A DNA stretch of 54,099 bases from Thermomicrobiales bacterium. GTDB taxonomy: Bacteria; Chloroflexota; Chloroflexia; Thermomicrobiales; UBA6265. Every line of letters begins with the position of its first letter. Position 1 is the stretch's first letter. This document shows positions 26,553 through 36,681 of the stretch, piece by piece. The notes under the pieces are model-generated. The model saw nothing but the letters and a program-made list of their open reading frames with translations. It made no database searches and had not been told where the DNA came from. Made by a program: the position numbers and the translations under genes. The stretch is from assembly GCA_030447415.1 (NCBI GenBank), contig JAUJOZ010000010.1:1-54099 (forward strand), given 5' to 3'.

Positions 26553-29066
26553 ATGCGCGCGTCCACATCGGAATTGGGGCAGAGGTTTCAGGGCGGGCTC
26601 AGGTTCGTCCGCCGGCGGGGACGGCTGACGGCGCCGGGGCGACCGGGCGCGATCCGGGCCCTCGTCGTCGTGCTCGCCATGCTGGCCCTCCTCGCGCCGG
26701 CACCGGGTCGCGTCGCGGCCGAGGAGCCGGGTGAGGCCGGTATCCCGGTCGGGGATTTCCGGCTGCTGGAGCCGATCCAGGACGCGCTCGGCGGCTCCAG
26801 CTGGCTGATGGCCCAAGGCTATGACCCCCGGGTGGGGATGGGGTCGGTCGAGCGCGACGCGGGTGTCGGGATGGACTGGGGCGCGTACGCGGCGCCCGCG
26901 GGCGGCGGCAGCCGAGCCGGGGCCGCGTACGCGCCACTCGTGCCGGCCCGATCCGCGGCGCCGGCCTTTAGCCGCAACCAGATCGTCACCCGCCAGGTCG
27001 GCCTCTTCCCTATCCAGACCGAGCCGCACATCGCCGTCAATCCCCAGGACCCCGAGCACCTGGTCCTCGGCGTGATCGACTACAACTTCCCGGCGATGTC
27101 TTCCTACGTCAGCTTTGACGGCGGCGAGACGTGGGACGGACCGAACCAGGTCCGCTACTTCCAGGAGGACTTCACGGCGGCCGGCGACCCGGTGGTCGGC
27201 TTCGACCGTGACGGCAACGTCTACATCGTCTCGATCTCGCTCGGCTTCGAGGAGTTCCGGCTCGGCTCACTCGTCTCCTTCACCGAGATCTCGAGCATGG
27301 TCGTCTCCAAGTCGACGGACGACGGCCTGACCTGGGGCGACGCCGTGTCGGCCGCGCGCAGCACCGTCGAGAGCGAGTCGATTCCCGACGAGACCGGGCG
27401 CGAGCGGGGTACCATCACCGCCCAGTTCCTCGACAAGCCGTGGCTGGCGGTCGGGCCGGACCCGGACGACCCGGACAAAGACATCCTCTACCTGAGCTAC
27501 ACCGAATTCGCGACGAGCTACACCACCATCTACGCCGACGAACTGCCCTTTCTCACCGCGCCCGCCACCGAAACCACCATCCGAATGGTCAAATCCGAGG
27601 ACGGCGGCGCCACGTGGAGCGAGCCGCTCGCCGTCAGTCCGACCGTGCTCCAGGCGGAGGGCGCCGGCGAGGAACCGGGCGAGGACGGCGAGCGCGGCGG
27701 CCAGGGCTCCTCGCTGACGGACGAGGATGACGACGGCGAGGGCGGCGGTCAGACGCAAGAGGAGGACGGCGTCACCGGCGAGGCGAATCAGACGGTGCAG
27801 GGCTCGCAGCCGAAGGTGATGGCCGACGGTACGCTGGTGGTGAGCTACCTCGACACCACGAACGATGGCGTCCAGGAAGGTCTGGCCACGATCATGGTCG
27901 CCATCTCCGATGACGGCGGCGAAACGTTCAACGATCCGGTCCAGGCGGGCGTCGTCAAGGAGCTGCACTTCAATCCGCGCAGCTCGACCTTCCGCTACTG
28001 GGGTGCCGCCTTCCCGCAGCTTGCGGTCGGGCCGGACGAGCAGATCTACGTCGCCGCCTCCGCCCTGCCCCCCGACAAATCGACCGACGACGGCGACATT
28101 TACCTCTTCCGCTCGCTCGACAAGGGAGCGACCTGGGAGGAACCGGTCCGCCTCAACCAGGACGACACCTCCCGCCTCCAGTTCTTCCCGTCGATTTCTG
28201 TCTCCCCCGATGGGACGTTGCACGCGATGTGGGGTGACATGCGGGATGACCCGGACGAGGCCCGCTACCACATCTACTACACCCGATCGATCGATCAGGG
28301 GGCGACCTTTGGCTTCGAGATCCCAGAGCAGGGTCTGCGGGTGCCCGACACCCGTGTTACCGACTTCCCGTCCAACTCCCTGCGCGGCTTCCCAGGCGGA
28401 CGTTTCATCGGCGACTACTTCTCCCTGGCCGCCGCCGACGAGGACGTCTACATGGTCTGGGCCGATACGCGCCTTGGCGAATTCGGCGGCCCGAACCAGC
28501 AGATCGGTTTCGCTCGGCAGACGGCGATTGCCCCACCCGAGTTGTTCATGAACCCAAGCACCGGAGCGGCCGGGCGGGACGTGACGATCCAGGGCTTCCG
28601 CTTCCAGCCGAACAGCAACGTGGCCATCGACGTCGGCGGCATTACCGCCACCAACGTCCGCACCAACGAGAAAGGCGAGTTCACCACGAACATCTACATG
28701 CCGGTGGCGGGCGAGGGGGCCCGCAATGTCAACGCGTACGACGACACCGGCAACTACGCCACCGCCTCGTTCTACACCGAGTTCGGCTTCGACACGATCC
28801 AGCGCTCGATCGAGGAGCTGCAGCGGCAAATCGCGCAAGGGACCGGCGCGCCCGCCGCGCCGGATGCCACCGCGCCGACCGCGCCGTCCCCGGCGCCATC
28901 CAGCCAGCCGCTGCCGAGTCCGCCGTCGGAGTCGGCAGCGGCGCCGTCTCGGCCGGTCCTCGGCGCGATGGGCGGGCTGCCGGTTCTCGGCGGGTGGGGC
29001 GGTCTCGCCCTTGGCGCTGGCGCCTACGCGGTCCTCTGGGTGCGTCGGCGGCGCGGCGAGAGCTAA
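26553..29066 (+). CDS. secreted BNR/Asp-box repeat (sialidase-fold) protein with IPT domain and membrane anchor
   Basis: About 837 residues. A signal peptide (ALVVVLAMLALLAPAPGRVAA) is followed by a beta-propeller with repeated Asp-boxes: SFDGGETW, STDDGLTW, SEDGGATW, SDDGGETF, SLDKGATW and SIDQGATF. An acidic Glu/Asp/Gly insertion lies near residue 370-415. Near residue 660 an IPT/TIG-like domain starts (MNPSTGAAGRDVTIQGF). The end is a Pro/Ala-rich stalk, one membrane helix and RRRRGES, so the propeller is displayed outside. Asp-boxes are structural and do not prove sialidase activity; arginines of a sialidase site were not identified. Confidence 0.85.
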   Translation: MRASTSELGQRFQGGLRFVRRRGRLTAPGRPGAIRALVVVLAMLALLAPAPGRVAAEEPGEAGIPVGDFRLLEPIQDALGGSSWLMAQGYDPRVGMGSVERDAGVGMDWGAYAAPAGGGSRAGAAYAPLVPARSAAPAFSRNQIVTRQVGLFPIQTEPHIAVNPQDPEHLVLGVIDYNFPAMSSYVSFDGGETWDGPNQVRYFQEDFTAAGDPVVGFDRDGNVYIVSISLGFEEFRLGSLVSFTEISSMVVSKSTDDGLTWGDAVSAARSTVESESIPDETGRERGTITAQFLDKPWLAVGPDPDDPDKDILYLSYTEFATSYTTIYADELPFLTAPATETTIRMVKSEDGGATWSEPLAVSPTVLQAEGAGEEPGEDGERGGQGSSLTDEDDDGEGGGQTQEEDGVTGEANQTVQGSQPKVMADGTLVVSYLDTTNDGVQEGLATIMVAISDDGGETFNDPVQAGVVKELHFNPRSSTFRYWGAAFPQLAVGPDEQIYVAASALPPDKSTDDGDIYLFRSLDKGATWEEPVRLNQDDTSRLQFFPSISVSPDGTLHAMWGDMRDDPDEARYHIYYTRSIDQGATFGFEIPEQGLRVPDTRVTDFPSNSLRGFPGGRFIGDYFSLAAADEDVYMVWADTRLGEFGGPNQQIGFARQTAIAPPELFMNPSTGAAGRDVTIQGFRFQPNSNVAIDVGGITATNVRTNEKGEFTTNIYMPVAGEGARNVNAYDDTGNYATASFYTEFGFDTIQRSIEELQRQIAQGTGAPAAPDATAPTAPSPAPSSQPLPSPPSESAAAPSRPVLGAMGGLPVLGGWGGLALGAGAYAVLWVRRRRGES

Positions 29067-29294
29067 GCCGCCGACCCCCCCGCTCGGGGGAACCCGGCCG
29101 TGGCCGCGGCGTGTCCTGGGCAGGGCACCGAGCACCTTGGTCGTGAACCGTGTCTCCACCAAAGCCGGTGGGGTTGGTTTCTGTAGTCGTGAACACATCG
29201 TATGGTACGGTTCACTTCGTCAGTCCACTCCTCGCCATTCGAAGCACCCACCAGCCAGGCGCGCCTGTCGCGCCGCCACCCTGGGAGAAACACC

Positions 29295-31769
29295 ATGCCC
29301 CGAGCCACCGACCTCCGCACCTTGATCGAGGCAGTCGCCGCCGGCCGGTTGACGCGGCGCGCGTTCGTCCAGCGGGCCACCGCCCTTGGTCTCTCCGCCT
29401 CGCTGGCCGGCGTCCTCGCCCGCGGCGCGGGGGCGGAGCAGGAGACCCCACCGGCCGCGGGCGATCCGGGCAACGGGCGAGTGGGACCGGCGGCAGAGCG
29501 CGTCATCTTCTCGTCGGTCGGCGTCGACCAGGCGCCGCTCAATATCCGCAACGGCGACATTGACCTCTACCTCTTCGGCCTTAAGGCGGCGGGGGTCCAA
29601 GAGTTGGAGGCGAATCCCCAGGGGGTGCGCCTGATCCGGGCGCCGGCCTCCACCCTCTCACTGATCCTCAACCCGGCCCCGGCCCGCGAGGGGGAGCTCA
29701 ACCCCTTCGCCATCAAGGAGGTCCGGCGGGCGATGCAGTCGCTGGTCGATCGCGACTTCATTGCCACAAGCATCTACCAGGCACGGGCCGTCCCGATGCT
29801 GTCCCACGTCAGCCCCCTTGACTACGATGAGCTGACTATCTTTGAGACCGTGCGCGCCACGGGTCTCCGCTTCGACCCAGAAGGGGCGCGCGGGATCATC
29901 GCCCAGCAGATGCAGACGGCGGGCGCGACGCTGGAGAACAACGTCTGGACCTTCAACGGGCGGCCGGTCGTCCTCAAGGTCATCATCCGCGTCGAAGACG
30001 AGCGCCGCGACATCGGCGACCTGGTCAGCCGCGCGCTGGAGGGGGTCGGCTTTCAGGTTCAGCCGATCTACCAGCAGTTCGGCCCCGCCACCCTGGCGGT
30101 CTACGCCAGCGACCCGATCACTTTCCAGTGGCACATCTACACCGAGGGTTGGGGGCGCTCCGCCCCGGTCCGCTACGACGAAGGCGGGATCAACGCCTAC
30201 GCCGCCCCCTGGCTCGGCAACATGCCTGGTTGGCTGGAGACCGGGTTCTGGCAATACACCCAGGAGGAGCTGGACCGGCTCGGCCAGCAGATCTACCGCG
30301 GCGAGTTCAACAGCAAAGAGGAGCGCGACGAGCTCTACCGCCAGATGACGGCCCTCGCCCTCGACGAGAGCGTCCGCGTCTGGCTGGTGACGGCGCTGCA
30401 GAGCTTTCCCGCCCGCGAGGAGCTGCGGAACCTGAACATCGACCTGGTCGGCGGGCCGAAGTCGCCGTTCTCCCTGCGTGAGGCGCTCGTCGAGGGCCGG
30501 GACGAGGTCCGCGTCGGCCACCTCTGGGTCTGGACCGAGCGCACCACCTGGAACCCGGTGGGCGGCCTCGGGGACGTCTACAGCTCCGACATCTACCGCA
30601 ACCTCGTCGATCCGCCGCTCGTCAACCACCCGCACACCGGGCTCCCCCAGCCGTTCCGCGCCGAGTTCGAGCCGGAGACAGCCGGGCCGGACGGCACGCT
30701 GGAGGTGCCGGCCGACGCCGTCCTATGGGACGCGGCCGCCGACGCCTGGAAGGAGGTCGGCGAGGGCGTGACCGCCATCAGCAAGGTCACCTTCGACTAC
30801 GCCAAGTACTTCCAGGTGCCATTCCATCATGGGCCCCAGATGGCCCCAGCGGACCTTATCTACAACATCGCCCAAGGGTTCGAGCTGGCCTACGACGAGC
30901 AGAAGCTCCAGATCGAGACGGCGCTTGGCATCACCCAACGCCCGTATCTGGAGACGTTCAAGGGCTTCCGCCTGCTGGAGGACGACCGGCTGGAGGTCTA
31001 CGTCGACTACTGGCACTTCGAACCGAGCTATATCGCTTCCTACGCCAGCATCGGCGGCCTCGGCACCCCGTGGGAACTGCTGGCCGCGATGGACGACATC
31101 GTCTTCGAGCAGCGGCAGGGCGCCTACACCGACACCGCCGCCGCCCGCTTCAGCGTGCCGTGGCTCAGCCTGGTGACAGAGACCGACGCCCGGCTCGTCG
31201 ACCGGACCATGCGCCGGTTCGCGCGGGAGGAATTCATTCCCGCCGGCTACTTCGAGATCGGCGGCCGCACACTCGTCACACCGGAGCAGGCCGTGGAGCG
31301 CTACGAGGCGGCTCAGGCGTGGTTCGACGAGCGCAATCTGATGATCATCTCCAACGGGCCCTTCTTCCTGGCGGCCTACGATCCGTCGGCGCAGTTCGCC
31401 GAGCTGCAGGCGTTCCGTCCCGACAACTACCCGTTCGCACCGGGCCAGTTCCTCTTCGGCGAAGCGCCGACGTTGACCATCCAGCCGCCGCCGGCTCCCT
31501 CGGTCCCCCTCGGCCAGGCGGTCGAGCTTCCGGTCACGGTCCAGGGACCGGGCGCGCTTGGCCTTCAGTACGTCCTGGTCGACCCGACATCCGGCCAGGC
31601 CGTCGCTTCCGGTCCAGCGACCGGCGAGGGTAACACCTTCACCGTCAGCCTGGACCCGACGGTGACGGCCACGCTCTTCCCGGGCATCTACCAGCTCTAC
31701 CTGCTCGCCTCCAGCGACGCCGTCTCGCAGGTGGCCGAGCAACGGCTTGACGTCGAGGTGACGGTGTAG
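29295..31769 (+). CDS. ABC transporter substrate-binding protein, family 5 (peptide type), Tat-exported
   Basis: About 824 residues, larger than the usual 500-600. The N-terminus has a twin-arginine signal (LTRRAFVQRATALGLSASLAGV). The family-5 pattern is seen in EVRRAMQSLVDRDFIA, then QWHIYTEGWGRSAPVRYDEGG and RDELYRQMTALALDES. A second half, after a repeated-looking WTERTTWNPVGGL segment, and a C-terminal beta domain of about 100 residues extend it. It should capture peptides, sugars or other solutes for the two permeases encoded next. The start ATG at 29295 has GGGAG nine bases upstream. No ATPase gene is in the cluster. Confidence 0.88.
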   Translation: MPRATDLRTLIEAVAAGRLTRRAFVQRATALGLSASLAGVLARGAGAEQETPPAAGDPGNGRVGPAAERVIFSSVGVDQAPLNIRNGDIDLYLFGLKAAGVQELEANPQGVRLIRAPASTLSLILNPAPAREGELNPFAIKEVRRAMQSLVDRDFIATSIYQARAVPMLSHVSPLDYDELTIFETVRATGLRFDPEGARGIIAQQMQTAGATLENNVWTFNGRPVVLKVIIRVEDERRDIGDLVSRALEGVGFQVQPIYQQFGPATLAVYASDPITFQWHIYTEGWGRSAPVRYDEGGINAYAAPWLGNMPGWLETGFWQYTQEELDRLGQQIYRGEFNSKEERDELYRQMTALALDESVRVWLVTALQSFPAREELRNLNIDLVGGPKSPFSLREALVEGRDEVRVGHLWVWTERTTWNPVGGLGDVYSSDIYRNLVDPPLVNHPHTGLPQPFRAEFEPETAGPDGTLEVPADAVLWDAAADAWKEVGEGVTAISKVTFDYAKYFQVPFHHGPQMAPADLIYNIAQGFELAYDEQKLQIETALGITQRPYLETFKGFRLLEDDRLEVYVDYWHFEPSYIASYASIGGLGTPWELLAAMDDIVFEQRQGAYTDTAAARFSVPWLSLVTETDARLVDRTMRRFAREEFIPAGYFEIGGRTLVTPEQAVERYEAAQAWFDERNLMIISNGPFFLAAYDPSAQFAELQAFRPDNYPFAPGQFLFGEAPTLTIQPPPAPSVPLGQAVELPVTVQGPGALGLQYVLVDPTSGQAVASGPATGEGNTFTVSLDPTVTATLFPGIYQLYLLASSDAVSQVAEQRLDVEVTV

Positions 31770-31936
31770 GGGTCTGAGCTGCGGTCAGGTGGGACCCGAG
31801 GCGTAACCGGCTGGAGATGGCGAGGGCGGCCGCCGCAGTCCCAGGCCGCCCTGGCAAAGCCGCCGGTCAGGACGCGACGCCGCCTCTCGTTAGGACGCTT
31901 AACTGGACCGCCAACAATGTTGTCGCAGACGACGCC

Positions 31937-32989
31937 ATGATCGCCACCCTTCGTCAGCTCGCCGTGCGGGCGCTGACCCTGTTTGGCGTGCTCCTTGCCG
32001 TGCTCATCCTTCTGGTCGTTTCCCTCGGGGCGACCGGCTTTTCCGACGACCTCCTGGAAGCGCAGGTCATCGAGGAGGTCCGGGCGTTCCGCCAGGCGCA
32101 GACCAACATCGAGGATCCCGCGGCGCTGGAGGAAGCGGCCGAGAAGCGGCGGGCGGAGCTGGAGCGGTTCTATGGGCTCGACCGACCCTGGTACACCCGC
32201 TTGCCGGCCGCCGTCGGTCGCGTCCTCACGCTCGACCTCGGCGAGGCACGGTCGCTTCGGACGCAGGAGGGGAGTACCAAGGTCGCCGACATCGTGCTCG
32301 AGCGGCTGCCCTACACGGTCCTGCTGCTGACCACGTCGTCGGTTATCACGGCCGTCGTGGGCCTCTTCGTCGGCGTGCGGATGGCGACGCGGGTAGGGAC
32401 GCGGCTCGACCGCGCGGTCGCCTACTTCGCCGCGATCTCCTTTGCCGTCCCGGCCTGGTGGCTCGGCATCCTCCTGATCCTCGTCCTCGCCTTCCAGCTC
32501 GACCTGCTGCCGGCCAGCGGCATGTACAGTGTGCCGCCGCCCGACGGCCGTTGGGAGCGGTTGCTTGACCTCGGTCACCACGCCATCCTGCCGATCCTGA
32601 CGTTGGTGCCGGTCAGTGTCGGCCCGTACATCTACACCGTGCGGACGATGACCGTGACCGTGGCGCAGGAGGACCACGTTCAGCTCGCGCGCGCCAAGGG
32701 CCTGCCGGAAAGTCAGGTGACGAGCCGCCACATCTTGCGAGTCGCCGCCCCACCAATCGTAACCGGGCTCATTCTTGGGCTGGCCGGGTCGTTGTCGGGC
32801 TCGATCCTGGTCGAGACGATCTTCGGCTGGCAGGGGATGGGCCGGCTCTACTTCGACGCCGTGTCCGGGGCTGCCGACGAGGCTGTCATCGTCGCCCTCA
32901 CCTTCGTCTTCACGCTCCTCTACGTTGTCGCGCGCTTCATCCTCGACATCCTCTACGTCCTGCTCGACCCGCGGGTGAGGTACGGCTGA
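31937..32989 (+). CDS. ABC transporter permease, DppB type
   Basis: About 350 residues. An N-terminal helix (ALTLFGVLLAVLILLVVSLG) is followed by a periplasmic segment and then five more helices. The inner-membrane ATPase-contact (EAA) loop reads AQEDHVQLARAKGLPESQV, and the C-terminal helix ends in LLDPRVRYG, typical of the DppB/OppB family. It couples to the adjacent binding protein and to the DppC-type permease, whose ATG overlaps its stop codon by one base, so the two are translationally coupled. Confidence 0.92.
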   Translation: MIATLRQLAVRALTLFGVLLAVLILLVVSLGATGFSDDLLEAQVIEEVRAFRQAQTNIEDPAALEEAAEKRRAELERFYGLDRPWYTRLPAAVGRVLTLDLGEARSLRTQEGSTKVADIVLERLPYTVLLLTTSSVITAVVGLFVGVRMATRVGTRLDRAVAYFAAISFAVPAWWLGILLILVLAFQLDLLPASGMYSVPPPDGRWERLLDLGHHAILPILTLVPVSVGPYIYTVRTMTVTVAQEDHVQLARAKGLPESQVTSRHILRVAAPPIVTGLILGLAGSLSGSILVETIFGWQGMGRLYFDAVSGAADEAVIVALTFVFTLLYVVARFILDILYVLLDPRVRYG

Positions 32990-34557
32990 TGGCCGACACC
33001 TCCCCCAATATCTCCACTGCCCTGCCGGACCTGGCGCTGCCGCGCGAGCCCGCGACGGATCGTGGGCCGGAGTCGGAGGAGGGGCGCAAGCGGGAGGCTA
33101 GGACGGGGGACGACGGCGCGCTGTCGCTGCGAGGGGCCTTACGGCTGCTCCTGGCCGGAGGTTCGGGCAAGGCCGGCGTCGCGCTGTTCGCGGCGATGCT
33201 CGCCCTCTCCGTCTACGTCGTCCTCACGTATCCGCTCGACTTCGGCTCATCGCGCTGGAGCAACCCCACCGTCTGGGCCGACAACCCGAAGAACGCACCG
33301 CCCGTCTGGTCCTCGTGGCTCGGCGGGGACCAGGAAGTTGCCCACCTCGAGCGGACCCTCACCGCGCCGACGGAGGTTCGCGCCTTTCCCGCGGGTGAGA
33401 TTCGAACCTACCGCATTCCCCTCACCTACGACGCCGACGAGTTCCCGACCGGCCTCTCGCTGACGCTGACCGGGATCACCTACCACGGGCCACGACCGCC
33501 GCAGATCGTCGCCTCACTGACGCGACCCGACGGCGGCCCAGTCCGTCTCGCTAGCGTCGCGGTCCCCGGCCCCCGGCCGGGTGAGACGGCACCGTACCGC
33601 CGCAACTACGACGACCCGTTGCGGGTGCTCCTCTCCGCGGAGCAGGGAGCGGCGCAGGCACTTCGTCAGGCGTACGCCGAGCGCTACCCGGGCGCCGTTA
33701 TCCCGGCCGACCTGAACAATCGCCTCGCCGCCGGTCTCTTCGGCCGCCCCGCGGCGGACGGCTCGGGCCGGCTGGAACCGCTGCCCGGCGAGTACGCGCT
33801 CGAGGTGCAGGTCGTCGTGGCCGACGCCCGCGACGCGCTGACCTCAGCCAAGGTGGTCCGGGGCGGCACGGTCTTTGGTCTGATGGGGACGGACAACGGC
33901 GGACGGGACCTGTTCGAGGGCCTTCTCTACGGCTTCCCGGTCGGGCTCCTGATCGCCACCCTGGCCGCCATCCTCTCAACGCTGATCGGCGCCTCGCTGG
34001 GCATTCTCAGTGGCTACGCCGGCGGCGCCACCGACGCCGTGCTCCAACGCTTGTCCGACATCGTTTCGAACGTGCCGGTGCTGCCGCTGCTGATCTTTCT
34101 CGTCTCGGTCCTCGGCCGCCACCTCTGGCTGATCATCCTGGTCCTCGTCGCCTTCTCCTGGCCGGGGCTGACCATCCTGGTCCGTTCGATGGTCCTCCAG
34201 ATCCGCTCCGGCCAGTTGGTCGAGGCGGCGCGCGCGCTCGGCGCTTCCCGGTCGCGGATCATGCTCCGTCACGTCTTCCCCCAAACCGCCCCCTTCATCG
34301 TCGCCCAAATGATCTTCTTTGCCCCGGGCGCCATCCTTGCCGAGGCGTCCCTCTCCTTCCTCGGTCTCGGCGACCCGTCGATCCCGACCTGGGGTCAGAT
34401 GCTGGAGGCCGGCTTTCGTACCGGCGCTCTCTACGTCGGCTATTGGTGGTGGGTCCTGCCGCCGGGCCTGCTGATCGTCGTCACCGCCCTTGCCTTCATG
34501 CTCCTCGCGCTGGCGATGGAGCCGGTCGTCGACCCACGCCTACGCAAGACGACCTGA
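32989..34557 (+). CDS. ABC transporter permease, DppC type, with large extracytoplasmic insertion
   Basis: About 522 residues, compared with roughly 300 for the family. Helix 1 is near residues 62-84 (VALFAAMLALSVYVVLTYPL). About 230 residues follow before the next helices (GLLIATLAAILSTLIGASLG), forming an extracytoplasmic domain with beta-rich segments such as FPAGEIRTYRIPLTYDADEF. The core has the ATPase-contact loop VEAARALGASRSRIMLRHVF and ends PVVDPRLRK. The insertion may bind substrate or the binding protein. The gene overlaps the DppB-type gene by one base. Confidence 0.92.
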   Translation: MADTSPNISTALPDLALPREPATDRGPESEEGRKREARTGDDGALSLRGALRLLLAGGSGKAGVALFAAMLALSVYVVLTYPLDFGSSRWSNPTVWADNPKNAPPVWSSWLGGDQEVAHLERTLTAPTEVRAFPAGEIRTYRIPLTYDADEFPTGLSLTLTGITYHGPRPPQIVASLTRPDGGPVRLASVAVPGPRPGETAPYRRNYDDPLRVLLSAEQGAAQALRQAYAERYPGAVIPADLNNRLAAGLFGRPAADGSGRLEPLPGEYALEVQVVVADARDALTSAKVVRGGTVFGLMGTDNGGRDLFEGLLYGFPVGLLIATLAAILSTLIGASLGILSGYAGGATDAVLQRLSDIVSNVPVLPLLIFLVSVLGRHLWLIILVLVAFSWPGLTILVRSMVLQIRSGQLVEAARALGASRSRIMLRHVFPQTAPFIVAQMIFFAPGAILAEASLSFLGLGDPSIPTWGQMLEAGFRTGALYVGYWWWVLPPGLLIVVTALAFMLLALAMEPVVDPRLRKTT

Positions 34558-34695
34558 TGGAGGAGGCAGGAGACAGAACGGGGGTAAGGTGACCGACCGG
34601 GCGCGGCATGCCGTGCGCCTGATCTCACCCTCTTCCCCATGTCACCTACCGCGCCGCCGTCTTGCCGCCTCGTTCTGCTGCCCTCGGAGGATGCT

Positions 34696-35157
34696 ATGGA
34701 CCCCGTCGTCGCCACCGTCATCGAGCTGTACCGGGCGGTCCACGCCCAGATGCGGGAGGACGTGCGCGACCTGGACCCCGAGGCGCTCAACTGGGCACCC
34801 GCACCGGAGGCCAACAGCATCGCCGCGCTCATCGTCCACACCCTCGGCTCCGAGGCCGAGGTCCTGCGCACCGTCCGCGCCGTCGCCGGCGAGCGCGATC
34901 GGGACGCCGAGTTTCGAGTCCGGGCGGACACCGCGGCCGACCTGGCACGACGCCTCGACGCCGCCGATGCCCTCCTCGACGAGCTCGGTGCCGGCATCTC
35001 CCCTGACGACCTCGGCGCCCTCCGGCCCCGTGGCGACCGCCCGCCACAGACGGGTCTCTACTGGCTGGTCTCCAACTACGGCCACGCCCGCGAGCACCTC
35101 GCCCACCTCCAGCTGACCAAGCAGATCTACGAGGCGCGACGGGCCGGGGCGAGCTAA
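34696..35157 (+). CDS. DinB family (metal-binding four-helix) protein
   Basis: About 153 residues, ATG with CGGAGGATGCT upstream. A DinB-like helix bundle is indicated by LYRAVHAQMREDVRDLDPEA, then NSIAALIVHTLGSEAEVL and YWLVSNYGHAREHLAHLQL. His48, His130 and His134 match the three-histidine metal site of the superfamily, which includes thiol transferases (bacillithiol, mycothiol) and stress proteins. The specific reaction cannot be inferred. Confidence 0.8.
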   Translation: MDPVVATVIELYRAVHAQMREDVRDLDPEALNWAPAPEANSIAALIVHTLGSEAEVLRTVRAVAGERDRDAEFRVRADTAADLARRLDAADALLDELGAGISPDDLGALRPRGDRPPQTGLYWLVSNYGHAREHLAHLQLTKQIYEARRAGAS

Positions 35158-35459
35158 TTCGACGCAGCCCTACAGCTGGATCCTCACGTCGCCGTAGGGT
35201 GCATCCCCGTAGGGGAGGACAATGTGCCCTCCCGTGGCCCGGTCGACCAAAACGGACGTCCACAACCAGGTGGGCACACTCTCGGCCCGCGACCGATAGG
35301 AGGGTTGAGGACTAACCCCAATACGGTGTCCGGGTGATCGCTTGGCGTTGGCTCCCGCCGAACCCGGACGAACTCCCCGCTCTCGCGCACCGGGCGAGGA
35401 GTCGGGCGTGGGGGCGGACGTCCATGACGGGAACACCCGGTGGTCACCGGGATGCCGTA
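35158..35459. other. intergenic stretch between convergent genes
   Basis: About 300 bases between the DinB-like gene and the aminotransferase. Open frames run through it on the minus strand only because the aminotransferase frame is shifted. No terminator hairpin with a T-run was seen. Confidence 0.4.
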
Positions 35460-36681
35460 TTACGACGCTTTCCGTCCAGCCTCCGGTAGCAGCCGCGTGA
35501 GCACGGCCATCAGCGCGTCCAGGTCGTCGACGGTGTTGTACCCCTGGAAGGAGATCCGGACGAGGTGCTTTCCTTCCCAGACGGTGATCGGCACCTCGAT
35601 CCGGTACTCGCGGTAGAGGCGCCGCTCCAGCTCGAGCGCATCGCACGGTGGAAGGGGCGTGGCGATCATCTGCGCGAACCAGGGCCAGCCATTGTCGGTA
35701 TCGGGCGAGATCGGCGATAGCCCGGTCAGGTCGGCCAGCCGCCGCCGCTCCTCCCGCGCCAGATCGTGGCAGCTCGCCCGCACCGCGTCCCAATTGTGTT
35801 CCCGCTGGAAGGCGATGGCCGCCGGCACCGCGACGCACCGCGTCCCAATTGTGTTCCCGCTGGAAGGCGATGGCCGCCGGCACCGCGAGAAAGGCGGCCG
35901 GGTCGCGGGTTCCCTGCCACTGGTTGCGCTTGACGAACGTGTGTCCGTCGGCCCAGCCCCAGCTGACGATGAGCGACTCGACGAACGGCTGGTGCTCCGG
36001 CCGGACGTGGAGGAACGCCGAGCCCTTCGGCGCGCAGAGCCACTTGTGGCAGTTGCCGGCGTAAACGTCGGCGTCGATCGCGCCGAGGTCAACCGGAATC
36101 TGACCCGGCGCGTGCGCACCGTCGACGATGGTAAGGATCCCTGCCTCCCGCGCACGCCGGCACAGCTCGGTGACGGGAAATGTCAGCGCCGTCGGCGAGG
36201 TGATATGGCTGAGGAAGAGCACCTTGGTTCGCGGCGTCACCCCGCCCCAGACCGCCTCGATAACCTGGTCCAGGGAGGTTATAGGAAGGGGCACCGGTCG
36301 GCGGACGTAACGCGCCCCCGTCCTGGCACACACGTGCGCCCAGGTCATGTCGAGCGCCCCGTACTCGTGGTCGGTCGTCAGGATCTCGTCGTCCGGCTTG
36401 AGGGGGAGGGAACGGGCCACGACGTTCAACCCCGAAGTGGCATTGGGGACGAAGACGAGGTCGTCGGCGCCAGCGTTGAGGTAGGCGGCGAGTTCAGCCC
36501 GTGCGGCGTCCAGGAGCGCGCCGCCGCGTCGCCAGAGGAACTCGACCGGCTGCCGCTCCAACTCCAGCTGCCACCGCTGGTACGCTTCGAACACCGGCCG
36601 CGGGCAGGCCCCGAAGGAGCCGTGGTTGAGAAAGACCACGTCCGGGTCGAGCAAAAACTGGTCACGGAGGGGGCTCGCCAT
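35460..36681 (-). pseudogene. class V aminotransferase (isopenicillin N epimerase-like), broken by a 55-bp tandem duplication
   Basis: The ATG at 36681 starts a PLP-dependent fold-type I enzyme: FLNHGSFGACPRPVFEAYQ, the cofactor region VPNATSGLNVVARSL, TIVDGAHAPGQIPVDLG and the PLP lysine in YAGNCHKWLCAPKGSAFLH. A perfect 55-bp direct repeat at 35779-35833 and 35834-35888 shifts the frame. Removing one copy gives one continuous reading of 388 residues ending LPEAGRKAS at 35460, the normal family length. The family includes epimerases and cysteine desulfurase-like lyases, so the substrate is unknown. The duplication may be a genuine recent mutation or an assembly error. Confidence 0.85.
35779..35888. 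repeat. 55-bp perfect tandem duplication
   Basis: Two identical consecutive 55-base copies begin with CGCACCGCGTCCCAATT. As 55 is not a multiple of three, the coding frame of the aminotransferase is broken; an internal deletion of one copy would restore it. Confidence 0.95.

Noticed and set aside
27267..29198. Long minus-strand open frame, about 640 codons
   Set aside because: Antisense shadow of the BNR-repeat gene, which has clear domains, signal peptide and ribosome site.
29202..29294. Upstream extension of the binding-protein gene
   Set aside because: The twin-arginine signal needs the start at 29295, which also has the ribosome site; the extension would hide the signal.
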